Positions 6,135 through 14,186 of a stretch of 30,481 nucleotides of DNA are shown here, piece by piece. The notes beneath the pieces are model-generated. The model saw only the letters and a program-made list of their open reading frames with translations, was not told the DNA's origin and did no database searches. Origin of the DNA: a virus; the IMG/VR virus record IMGVR_UViG_3300013094_000186, positions 1 to 30,481 of that record; one strand, given 5' to 3'. Within the stretch, counting starts at the first letter, position 1. Each line of letters begins with the position of its first letter. A program made the translations under genes and the position numbers.

Positions 6135-6316
6135 CCACCTTCACCACACAAGACCGATTAGATGCGCAACGTACCCCGTTGACAGAGCGACAAATCAGCG
6201 AGATATTTAACGCAGTATTCGGGTGGGGCGATCCCAGCAATGACGAAGTTGAGTTTGCCCGCGCCATCGAACGCGCCCACGGAATTGGTGATACATACCA
6301 CCAGATTGAAGATTGA
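6131..6316 (+). CDS. Small phage protein, distant FARAI paralogue
   Basis: This 61-residue protein starts by ATGA overlap. Its core, LTERQISEIFNAVFGWGDP...VEFARAIERAHGI, has the same LTxxxI...FARAI layout as the genes at 2 and 118, so it is a distant paralogue about 6 kb away. Proteins of this type are common in phages of betaproteobacteria, with unknown function. It ends at TGATG, coupling to the next ORF. Confidence 0.7.
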   Translation: MTTFTTQDRLDAQRTPLTERQISEIFNAVFGWGDPSNDEVEFARAIERAHGIGDTYHQIED

Positions 6317-6432
6317 TGAGCTTTACAATTTATCAAGAAAATGGATTGAAAGTTATTCAATACTTCTTTAATATAGAAGATCTTATTAAATCAATGTTGA
6401 ATAACCCCAAAGACGTCTACCACAGAAATTAA
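6316..6432 (+). CDS. Very small ORF (38 aa)
   Basis: The ATG at 6316 overlaps the previous stop as TGATG, and the frame ends at TAA 6430-6432. The 38-residue product (SFTIYQENGLKVIQYFFNIEDLI and a basic end) has no recognised family. Its only support is tight coupling in a dense operon. It could be a real peptide or a chance frame. Confidence 0.4.
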   Translation: MSFTIYQENGLKVIQYFFNIEDLIKSMLNNPKDVYHRN

Positions 6433-6437
6433 GCGAT

Positions 6438-6623
6438 ATGATAGAGGAACTAGAGGAGATCATACTGGCTCTCAAGCTGGGTGGAGTCTCAATGCCAAAT
6501 TACCAAGTTTTAGAAGACGGATCAGTATATTTATATTATGGACCAAAAGAAACGGATTATTTCCTACTTGACCAAGTTCCCGGGATCAAAGACCGAGAAA
6601 TTGCAAGAGGATCTGTTGATTAA
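6438..6623 (+). CDS. Small hypothetical protein (61 aa)
   Basis: This 61-residue frame begins with an acidic helix (MIEELEEIILALKLGG), then a strand-rich part (YQVLEDGSVYLYYGPKETDYFLL) that reads like a genuine small beta domain. No strong ribosome-binding site precedes the ATG. It overlaps the winged-helix frame at 6538 by 86 nt, so one of the two may be shorter or unexpressed. Function is unknown. Confidence 0.5.
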   Translation: MIEELEEIILALKLGGVSMPNYQVLEDGSVYLYYGPKETDYFLLDQVPGIKDREIARGSVD

Positions 6624-6801
6624 AAGATCTTCTCTAGGGCTGCATTTACGCAATTTGGCAGACTCAGGATCTATCGTAAAGACTCAAGAAGGTGGCTGGC
6701 AGGTGTCAGAAAACCACGTTATGCAAAAGCCTGTAAAGAATTTAACCCCACTGGATATAGCAGGGCTATATATCAGAAAGATGATAGATGTACAGAAATA
6801 A
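6538..6801 (+). CDS. Winged-helix DNA-binding protein
   Basis: This 87-residue protein reads as a winged helix-turn-helix: KKRIISYLTKFPGSKTEKLQ, then LIKRSSLGLHLRNLADSGSIVKT, then the wing EGGWQVSE. It resembles phage regulators with an ArsR/MarR-like DNA-binding core. The ATG at 6538 is the first start after an in-frame stop and has no strong ribosome-binding site. It may regulate early transcription, but no operator can be shown from sequence. It overlaps the YbcO-like gene downstream by 14 nt. Confidence 0.6.
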   Translation: MDQKKRIISYLTKFPGSKTEKLQEDLLIKRSSLGLHLRNLADSGSIVKTQEGGWQVSENHVMQKPVKNLTPLDIAGLYIRKMIDVQK

Positions 6802-7075
6802 GAGGTTATTAGAAATTGTTAGACAATCCCCATGCCAGCACTGCGGTAGATCCGATGGAACAGTGGTTGCAGCGCACAGTAATCAGCTTCGAGACGGTAA
6901 AGGCAGAGGAATTAAAGCAGATGATTTTCGAATATCGGCACTCTGCTACTCGTGCCACATGGAACTCGACCAAGGTGCGAAGTACACCAAGGCTCGCCGT
7001 ATTGAAATATGGGAAGAAGCACACCGCTCAACTATTGGCTGGCTGTTTCAAAACGGGCACATTGAAATAAAGTAG
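6788..7075 (+). CDS. YbcO/DUF1364-like putative nuclease
   Basis: This 95-residue protein has the zinc-linked nuclease layout of the YbcO/DUF1364 family. CQHC is at residues 16-19, followed by VVAAHSN, a GRGIKADD stretch, and CYSCHMELD. The paired CxxC motifs suggest a structural zinc, and the AHSN and CH-containing segments give the beta-beta-alpha-metal active-site residues. Family members lie in phage recombination regions and are proposed endonucleases. It is the last gene of the plus-strand block; its TAG runs into the GC-rich element. Confidence 0.78.
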   Translation: MYRNKRLLEIVRQSPCQHCGRSDGTVVAAHSNQLRDGKGRGIKADDFRISALCYSCHMELDQGAKYTKARRIEIWEEAHRSTIGWLFQNGHIEIK

Positions 7076-7120
7076 GGGGCGACCGAAGGTCTGGACGCAG
7101 AGGAGGGCGCCGCTACCCCC
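7075..7120. terminator. GC-rich structured element between convergent blocks
   Basis: The short gap between convergent genes is much richer in GC than its surroundings. GGGGG (7075-7079) can pair with CCCCC (7116-7120), extended by a CG/CG pair past a small bulge. Inside is GACC-GAA-GGTC (7081-7091), a four-base-pair hairpin. On the minus strand the outer stem is followed by a T-rich stretch (CTACTTTATTT). This fits a bidirectional terminator or a small structured RNA. No folding was computed, so the call is tentative. Confidence 0.4.
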
Positions 7121-7129
7121 GTTGGTATT

Positions 7130-7477
7130 CTACAGCTCCAAGGGATCAAAGCCAAGTTCATCCGAAACTACCTTGGCTCTACGCTTAAATTCCTTATCGT
7201 GAGCAGCCCATCTATCGTTAGACCAGCGGCTCATATGGATGCATTCGTGGCATAACACTCTGATTACGGTGTTCAAATGGGCGCATTTCTCAGTTGAAAT
7301 GGTAATCGTATGCTCAAATTCCTCACCATCTTCATAGATATAGGTGCCCATAGCATCGGTATCTTTATCAGCAACAAACTTAACCTGCTCTGGCAAAGGC
7401 ATATTCCACCGATGAAATGGCTTCATGCAATAGATTGCAGAGTAAAGATTCTGAAGGATTGCTGGTGTTAATTTCAT
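7130..7477 (-). CDS. SprT-like zinc metalloprotease
   Basis: This 115-residue protein has the zinc motif HECIH (residues 77-81) in VLCHECIHMSRW, a further histidine at 93 (AAHDKEFKRRAKVVSDELGF), and a short beta part before it. This matches the small SprT-like (Spartan-type) domain found in many phages. The domain cleaves or binds protein on DNA in cellular relatives; the phage role is unknown. Its start overlaps the HNH gene by ATGA. It is the last gene of the minus-strand block. Confidence 0.82.
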   Translation of the reverse strand: MKLTPAILQNLYSAIYCMKPFHRWNMPLPEQVKFVADKDTDAMGTYIYEDGEEFEHTITISTEKCAHLNTVIRVLCHECIHMSRWSNDRWAAHDKEFKRRAKVVSDELGFDPLEL

Positions 7478-8034
7478 ACTTTAAACCTATTCCCCTTGCT
7501 AGAATTCAACATAGGATCTAATAATTGTAAGTTTTCCCAGCAATGCAATCCACATACGTTTTCGCCCTGCAAAGGTATTACGTGATCTACCGCAAAACCC
7601 CATTCTTTTGCTTTAATGTAAACGGTTTCAACTAAATCCTTCTCAAACCAAGGTGGCGTAGCTTGCAGTTTTGTAGACCTATATTTTGCTAACCAAGCAG
7701 TTCTTTTGCCACGATTGGCCTCTCGATATTTCTTTTGATATTCATATGATTTATCAGGATTTAATTTTCTGTAAGAATTGTTTTTGTTATAAACATCTTT
7801 TTTATTTAATGCGTACCAATCTTTTTTGACTTGACTGACTTTTTCTGGGTTTTCTTGACGGTATTTTGCAACAGTTTGCTTTACCTTTTCAGAATTAGCT
7901 TGATAGTATTGTTTATCTCCCTGACGTTTGCATAATTTGCACTCAGTAGATAACCCGTCTTTTTTACTTTTGTTACGTCCAAAAGCATCTAAAAACTTGG
8001 TTTCTTGGCATTTATAGCAATATTTCGTCAACAT
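7474..8034 (-). CDS. HNH endonuclease with N-terminal zinc finger
   Basis: This 186-residue protein has CYKC (C6, C9) and CKLC (C32, C35) as an N-terminal zinc finger. A lysine-rich helical middle with repeated EKVKQ/EKVSQ-like units follows. The C-terminal HNH core is VDHVIPLQG (D150-H151), GLHCWENLQ (H164, N168), N177 and K180. This is the layout of phage homing-type endonucleases, which cut alleles lacking them. It overlaps the metallophosphoesterase gene by 7 nt and SprT by ATGA, so it inserted without breaking the operon. It appears intact. Confidence 0.85.
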   Translation of the reverse strand: MLTKYCYKCQETKFLDAFGRNKSKKDGLSTECKLCKRQGDKQYYQANSEKVKQTVAKYRQENPEKVSQVKKDWYALNKKDVYNKNNSYRKLNPDKSYEYQKKYREANRGKRTAWLAKYRSTKLQATPPWFEKDLVETVYIKAKEWGFAVDHVIPLQGENVCGLHCWENLQLLDPMLNSSKGNRFKV

Positions 8035-8987
8035 TGATTAATACATCCCCTAAATTCAAACTCTGATTCGCCGCATACCTGTATTAATTCTGGAAGCATT
8101 AGTCTACTACGCTCAAATGACAGTAATGCGAATCCAGAACGCCAGTCCTTAGGAGCATCTTCAGTATATGCCAAAAATTGCTCGCCATTAGGATCGGCAA
8201 GACAGCCCGTTTGAACGCCATAGCGGGTTCCATTGTAATCGGTAAGGGGTTGGACTGCCAAGTTGTGTGTATGGCCTGTAATCATGTTTACGCCCGAATT
8301 AAGGGCATTGGCACGACCAGCTCCAAAACCACCCTTCCAGCGGTGTTTAATGCAGGTATCCTCGTTAATCCAGTAGCTCCAGCAGGGTTTCCACATAGGA
8401 AAGTGGTCTTTAAGGGTAAACCCTGATACGCCTTCGTACATACTGGTTTGTGCTGACAAAAAGGTCTCAAAACGGGCGTCATGGTTTCCAAGCGTCCAGA
8501 TTAGCTCAGCCCCTTTAGAAACCTTTTCTATGCCTGCCATCATCTCTTTGCAGGCTTCTAGCTCTTCTTTAACCGATGGGGTATTTTCCCAGCCGATACG
8601 AGCATGGCGGGATGCTTGTGAGCCGTCAAAGATATCTCCGTTGGCTACGACCACCTTAGGCTTAAACTCTTTAATAATCATCAGCAAAGCTTTGTATGCG
8701 GTGGTTACTTCGTCAGGCCAAAAGTGTGCGTCTGAAAAGACTACAACTCGACCCTTTTCCATGGTGATTCCACGGCGGGCATTGCCTGCGGTTTGTTCTA
8801 GTTTTTTAAGAGGAGAATTGATTGTTGGAGCGGTGGTTAAATTAATACCATATCGCTGTTCTAAGGCTCGTCGTCGCTGATAAACAGCCCGTACATTCAT
8901 CTTATGTTTATCGGCAAACTTTTGTGGACTGTTGCACTCCTTCCACGCCCTGATAAACTGATCGTCACTTAGGTAATAGCCAGCCAC
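8028..8987 (-). CDS. Calcineurin-like metallophosphoesterase with N-terminal HTH
   Basis: This 319-residue protein shows the metallophosphoesterase motifs in order: SDAH (D86, H88), NGDIFDG (D118), LGNHD (N168, H169), and GHTH at 238-241. These bind two metal ions. About 45 N-terminal residues form a helix-turn-helix-like domain (FADKHKMNVRAVYQRRRALEQRYG), unusual for a simple phosphatase and suggesting DNA or RNA binding. A strong GAGGAG site precedes the ATG. The substrate is unknown; a nucleic-acid phosphodiester is a reasonable guess. Confidence 0.85.
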   Translation of the reverse strand: MAGYYLSDDQFIRAWKECNSPQKFADKHKMNVRAVYQRRRALEQRYGINLTTAPTINSPLKKLEQTAGNARRGITMEKGRVVVFSDAHFWPDEVTTAYKALLMIIKEFKPKVVVANGDIFDGSQASRHARIGWENTPSVKEELEACKEMMAGIEKVSKGAELIWTLGNHDARFETFLSAQTSMYEGVSGFTLKDHFPMWKPCWSYWINEDTCIKHRWKGGFGAGRANALNSGVNMITGHTHNLAVQPLTDYNGTRYGVQTGCLADPNGEQFLAYTEDAPKDWRSGFALLSFERSRLMLPELIQVCGESEFEFRGCINQC

Positions 8988-9065
8988 ATTATTCTCCTCA
9001 GATTAGCTTCCGTAGATAATACATTGATTTATAAGACAATTGTGTGAAACTAGGGTAAACACCTA

Positions 9066-12000
9066 TTATTTTAATGCTTTTACCCGTTCATTGAAATTTG
9101 TCATAATCACTTGTTTGCGATCATTTAGAGCTTTAATGCGCTCTTCTGGAAGGCCACGCTTTTCAGCATCTTTGATCTGTTTGTTGATCTGAGATATTTG
9201 ATTCTCTGCATTATTAGCTTGTTGCCATAAACGAGCATCAGGGTTTTCCCTAATAAAGTCTGCAACATTTTCTTTACGCTCACGCATTCCTTTAATGGTT
9301 GACTCATACTCAGCCATCTTGGTTACGTTGTCATAGAAGTGCTGTGAATTGGCTGCAGGAGAATTAATATCTCCGTAGAAACGACCAGCCAACGGAATTT
9401 GATAGCTTGGTAATTCTTCAGTCTTACCCTCTGCAATAGCGGTTGCAGTTTTACCAATCTTCATTGCTTCACGTCCAGCACCACCAGTAACCTGACCTAC
9501 TAGGTAATCTAATTGATCCGCTGTTGGGCTTAGGAAACCTTTGGTATCTTCTGTACCACCAGTGATATAGTTAATCGCTTCAGCAACGGCTTTATTAACT
9601 TCTGTAGCCTGCTCACGAGAGCGAGCAAATCCTGGAGTAGGAGCAGTGGCACGATCTTCTTTAGAGATTGGACGACCAAATGCATCTTTATTGGTTGCCA
9701 AAGCCACTACTGGATCCAATACGGTAGGAGAAATAGTCTGTAGAGATAAGTCACCACCACCCATTGGGTTAAATGCGTCCGCAACTACAGCTGCCATATC
9801 GCCAGCGTGCTTAATAAAGTTTCCATGCAATCCAGTTTCTACCGCTAAACGCCCAATGTTTGGCAAGAAATGTAGACCTAATGGATAAGGAATGGCAACA
9901 TAACCACCTTCACTTAATGGATTTGGAATAATAAAGTTACGAGACTTAACAAACTCTGGTGGATCATTCTCATCAAATCCAGCCATAGCCATCATACCTG
10001 CTTGCAGGGCGCCAAGACCAATACCACCCATAATAATCTTTTTGCCAGCGGGACCTTTAAGAGTTTGAACCATACGAGCGGTACCTTGAGCGGACGCATT
10101 AAAGAACGCAAAGTAGTTATTAATTGCAGTACCGTAAGCACCCTTGCGGTCAAAGTTAACAGTTAACTCTTTGGCTAAGGTTGCGGCTCTATCAATAGAC
10201 AAACCTTTTTCTTTGGCTACTTTATAAGCCGATAAACGAATAGCGTTTTCAATAGAATCATTAAAGTCTGATAAGCCATTAAAGAAAGCGCTAGCTCTTT
10301 TTTTAGCAGCACTGCTATGAAGTTTGTTGATCTTTTCGTTAATGATGTTTTCTTGATCTGCACGTCTAGATAGTTGTTCACGGTACAGTGTTTGACCGCC
10401 ATTCTCTCTAAATTCTTTGTACAGTTTGCCCATTTCTGTATCTGGATATCCGCCACCTTTACGCTCATCACGCATGGTTTTTAAGATAGTACCCATGGCT
10501 TCTTTAATACCACCAGCAACAGCCTTTTGCTCACCCCTAAGTTCAGTGTTAGATAAGTTAGCCATAGCGGAACCAAAGTCACGCATAAAGTTCAATGCCC
10601 CAAACACTGGGTTCCATTGAGTATTAACCTTAGCCATCCATTGGGTGACTTTACCAATTTGCTGACCAGCTAGTCCGACCGTTGGGGTATCCATACCACG
10701 GAAAGATTTAACCATATTGGCGGATACTGGATTCTTTTTGTTAAAGAAAATATAGCTGTCTTCACCATTAATACGAATGGGAAGAACGTTATTTTTGTAG
10801 CGCTCTAAAGGATTTGTCTTGTAAACAACCTTATCCAATCCGGTGTTAGGATCTTTAACAATGGTGCGAGTTTGACGCTCTTGCATCATACCCACTATAT
10901 CTTTCCCGTCTAATCCCATAGCATCTAGCTCTCTAGCTAAAAGCTCAGGATTCTTAATGGCTTTAGGGCTTACAGGAAGCCATAGGTCTGGATTAGGATA
11001 TTTAATTGCCAAGCCATATAGGGCATGGTCAACCTCCATCTTAGCTGCGTTTTCGATTGCAATTTCACGCTGTCTAATAACGCTGTTTAGAATATCTAAG
11101 ACATCCCGCTCAGAACCCATAGCCCGCTTTTCAAATACATTTCTAGCTGCCATGCTTCTGCCAACGGTAGAGTTATTCATAAACTCTTCTTCCATATCCC
11201 GTTGCAATGGAACGTATTCATCTCCGTAGGTTCTACGCCAAGCATCAACAACATCTTGCTTAATTTGACCAGACTTAACTAAAAGATCTTGTGTACCTTT
11301 AACGATCTTATATACGTCCTGAGCAACGTCTTCTAATGCTTTGCGTTTAGCTTCTGGTAATGCTTTTAGATAAGCCTCAGCATCTTTTGTAGATATACCA
11401 GATCCACGATCCTTTAACGCATACTCATGGGTAATACCATTCTCATCCACAATATCTGGATTAACCTTATTCATTTGCTCATTACGTTTTGGAGCATGCT
11501 TATTGTGCAAGTAATCCGTAACTTCTTTTGTGGTAAGTTTAAGAGAATCAATCTTCTTAGCTAATGGCTCAAGATCATTCTCATCAAACAATCTGAATTC
11601 GTTTGCTGATTTACTGCGCCATAGGCCATCCTTAAGATAAGGATTAAACTTGTCTGCAATCTCACCAAAATTCTTTTTAATAGCTTCAACAGTACGTTTT
11701 AAATCAATATGTTTATCCTGGAATTTGCGAACAATATTTTCTTCTATCCAGCTATTAGGTGTAACCTCCCAATTGGAAGATACATTTTGTCCAAGAACGT
11801 TACGAGCGGTTTCTTTTTTCTTTTCAACTTGTTCAAACTTAGCTCTAGTAATTTCTGGTGCCTTAGTAGCCTTTAGCTTACCTTCCGCTGCCTGACCAAA
11901 GATATCTTCTGCATTCTTAAATCCACGACCACGCAATACATTTCCAACACGCTTAAGCGCATCAATAGCTTTAGCCATAATCGATCTAACTTTAGGAGGC

Positions 12001-14174
12001 TCAGTTCTATAGTCTGCAAAAGCCTTAGCAATTGCTTCCTCTATCTGACCTTCCATTGGTAGATGACCATAATCTTTGGAAATGTCATACTTCTTCATCC
12101 AATCAGACTGGGCTTTTCTAGATAATGTATCCCAATCTTTTGGAGAAAAGAATCCGTGATCCTTCATAGCGTGCAAAGCTTCGTGGTTCATTGTTCTATG
12201 AATGTTGTCTCCGTTTAAAGAGAGCGCAATCATATTGTCAAAATAAGCACCGTTAACCGATTCCATCTTGCCAGCAACACGGGCATTTAAAGAATCCGAT
12301 AATTGAAGACCAATATCTTTTAAACCCATTTGGTCTAATGAACTTCTTAGGGTTTTCCCTAATGACTCTGCATCACCCGCAAATTTAGGAGTATGTGATG
12401 CGGCCTGTCTTTCAAATGGAATATCTTCATCCAAATCAATTCTACGTTGACCGGTCAAAGACTCTTCTGGTGTCTGACCTAACTCAAAGTCTTGAGCACG
12501 CTCTTGGCTGCGCCTTTCAATCTCTTTACGATCACGCTCTGCTTGGGCATCCATTTCTGCTTGAAGTTCTTCATCTTCTCTAGCTTTTCTAGCGGCTTCT
12601 TCTTGAGCCATGCGAGCCTGTGCTTGCTCTGGAGTTTCTTGAGTTTGAAATTGTTTATTAAATTCTTCAACTTCACGGTCTCTTGCTTCCATTTCTGCAC
12701 GGATACGGTCTCCTTCAGCCATATCTGAGTCATGCATATTAACAAGGAAGTCCACCATCTTCTTTTCGTTAGGTGTAAGCTTCTCTCCGTTTAATGCTTT
12801 ATTAACTGCTTTTTGGGTTGCCCGTCCATTGATGTCACCCTTAAGATTTACTGGGCGATCAAACCACCAATTGGCATTTGGTGTCCATCTAGTTCTACCA
12901 ATTACGGGAGAAGAGTAATCGTCTGCTACCTCTCTAATTATTTTTCCGCCAATTTCAGACCATCCAGCTTCATCCGCATAACGCTTAAGGCTTGCTTGAA
13001 CTTCGGGATCCTCTAATCTATTTACAGGGACTGGCTCGACTTTTACAGGCTCAGGAACTGGTTCTTGTTTTTGAGTAAGCTTAGTAATAGGCTCCTCAGC
13101 AGGCACAATCTTAGGAGTTTCAGGAGGCAATTCTTTTTGAATTAAAGGCTCTGTTTTAATTGGCTCTGCAACAACAGGCTCAGCTTTAGCCTCTTCGGCA
13201 GGAGTAACTTCTGGCTGAATTATTGGTTTAGCTTCATTAATAAACTCTGGGTGTTCGTAACCAGGCTCCATAGACTTTATCATCATTGCTGTGTCTTGAG
13301 ACTGGGATGGAGGAACGTACTCTGGGCTAACTGCTTTTTCAGGTGGTATTTCTGGGATGATATTGGGCGTAACTTCTGGCTCTGGTCTACGGAATGCAGC
13401 AACAGCAGCACGTTGAGCAGGAGTGCCTACGAATTCACCAGCACGTACAAGCCCTCTACCAAGCGCTGTTTCTTTCTGACCTAATGCACCGCCTAGTGCA
13501 GCGATACCGACTCTTCCGTAATCCATAGGCTCTTCGCCCATAGCTTGCTGGCCTGCCTCCATACCAGCACCAACACCGGTATTGAGGATAGCGTTTCCTA
13601 CGGCAGCTGTTTTCTCTGCTGCCAATTGTTTTGCGGCATCTTCAGCTAAACCTTTACCGCTTCTAAGTAATGCGCCACTAGGACGGAATGCTGCAAGGTT
13701 AGGGAGCAACTCGCCGGTAAATGATGCATATGGATGTTCTTTAGCTTCTTTAGCTGCAGTTTCTGCATCAATACCTAAGAACTTAGCCGTTTCAGGATGT
13801 GCCTTTAAGAACTCTTCTTGAGCTGCGGCTGCGGCTGCAGATGACGCAAAGCCAGCACCGAGTCCACCAGCAATGGTACCAACTGGACCAGCAGCTGTGC
13901 CTACTGTAGCACCAGCAGCGCCACCGATAAGACCTGCTGCAGATGGAACAATACTACGCAATACTCCATGACCAAGAGCAGCTATACCGCTAGTCTCTGG
14001 TTCTGCTTCAGCAACCGGAACGCCAAAACGCTGCCTAATTGCATCTTTGGTAGCATCATTTGCACCTGAGAAGTCATTATCTAAAGCAGAATACTTATCA
14101 AAGATAGCCTGCTTAGTTGCTTCATTTGCATTGACATAGTTCGGATCCTCTAGGATCTCCATCAAACTAGGCAT
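9066..14174 (-). CDS. Giant ejected/polyvalent virion protein (T7 gp16-like position)
   Basis: This 1702-residue protein is the largest gene. The N-terminus has two copies of an AN(E/D)ATK(Q/D)AI unit, then a glycine/alanine-rich apolar stretch (about residues 70-125). A proline/glutamate-rich linker lies at about 265-400 and a charged coiled region at about 480-570. HEALH at 664-668, with EEAIAKAFADY near 712, is a zinc-metallopeptidase pattern. The C-terminal region (about 1180-1500, with NTQWNPVFGALNFMRDFG) resembles the LPD38 domain of large polyvalent phage proteins. It follows the GNAT-like, Gln-rich and transglycosylase genes, matching the ejection set of T7 (gp13-gp16). It probably enters the host with DNA. 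Peptidase activity is inferred from motif only. Confidence 0.82.
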   Translation of the reverse strand: MPSLMEILEDPNYVNANEATKQAIFDKYSALDNDFSGANDATKDAIRQRFGVPVAEAEPETSGIAALGHGVLRSIVPSAAGLIGGAAGATVGTAAGPVGTIAGGLGAGFASSAAAAAAQEEFLKAHPETAKFLGIDAETAAKEAKEHPYASFTGELLPNLAAFRPSGALLRSGKGLAEDAAKQLAAEKTAAVGNAILNTGVGAGMEAGQQAMGEEPMDYGRVGIAALGGALGQKETALGRGLVRAGEFVGTPAQRAAVAAFRRPEPEVTPNIIPEIPPEKAVSPEYVPPSQSQDTAMMIKSMEPGYEHPEFINEAKPIIQPEVTPAEEAKAEPVVAEPIKTEPLIQKELPPETPKIVPAEEPITKLTQKQEPVPEPVKVEPVPVNRLEDPEVQASLKRYADEAGWSEIGGKIIREVADDYSSPVIGRTRWTPNANWWFDRPVNLKGDINGRATQKAVNKALNGEKLTPNEKKMVDFLVNMHDSDMAEGDRIRAEMEARDREVEEFNKQFQTQETPEQAQARMAQEEAARKAREDEELQAEMDAQAERDRKEIERRSQERAQDFELGQTPEESLTGQRRIDLDEDIPFERQAASHTPKFAGDAESLGKTLRSSLDQMGLKDIGLQLSDSLNARVAGKMESVNGAYFDNMIALSLNGDNIHRTMNHEALHAMKDHGFFSPKDWDTLSRKAQSDWMKKYDISKDYGHLPMEGQIEEAIAKAFADYRTEPPKVRSIMAKAIDALKRVGNVLRGRGFKNAEDIFGQAAEGKLKATKAPEITRAKFEQVEKKKETARNVLGQNVSSNWEVTPNSWIEENIVRKFQDKHIDLKRTVEAIKKNFGEIADKFNPYLKDGLWRSKSANEFRLFDENDLEPLAKKIDSLKLTTKEVTDYLHNKHAPKRNEQMNKVNPDIVDENGITHEYALKDRGSGISTKDAEAYLKALPEAKRKALEDVAQDVYKIVKGTQDLLVKSGQIKQDVVDAWRRTYGDEYVPLQRDMEEEFMNNSTVGRSMAARNVFEKRAMGSERDVLDILNSVIRQREIAIENAAKMEVDHALYGLAIKYPNPDLWLPVSPKAIKNPELLARELDAMGLDGKDIVGMMQERQTRTIVKDPNTGLDKVVYKTNPLERYKNNVLPIRINGEDSYIFFNKKNPVSANMVKSFRGMDTPTVGLAGQQIGKVTQWMAKVNTQWNPVFGALNFMRDFGSAMANLSNTELRGEQKAVAGGIKEAMGTILKTMRDERKGGGYPDTEMGKLYKEFRENGGQTLYREQLSRRADQENIINEKINKLHSSAAKKRASAFFNGLSDFNDSIENAIRLSAYKVAKEKGLSIDRAATLAKELTVNFDRKGAYGTAINNYFAFFNASAQGTARMVQTLKGPAGKKIIMGGIGLGALQAGMMAMAGFDENDPPEFVKSRNFIIPNPLSEGGYVAIPYPLGLHFLPNIGRLAVETGLHGNFIKHAGDMAAVVADAFNPMGGGDLSLQTISPTVLDPVVALATNKDAFGRPISKEDRATAPTPGFARSREQATEVNKAVAEAINYITGGTEDTKGFLSPTADQLDYLVGQVTGGAGREAMKIGKTATAIAEGKTEELPSYQIPLAGRFYGDINSPAANSQHFYDNVTKMAEYESTIKGMRERKENVADFIRENPDARLWQQANNAENQISQINKQIKDAEKRGLPEERIKALNDRKQVIMTNFNERVKALK

Positions 14175-14186
14175 GTTTATCCTTTA

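Noticed and set aside
6179-6207. TTGACA-N17-GATATT promoter-like sequence
   Set aside because: The -10 match is weak and it lies inside a coding gene of a coupled operon.
8998-9062. Possible minus-strand promoter before the metallophosphoesterase
   Set aside because: AT-rich hexamers occur but none has a standard 16-18 nt spacing.
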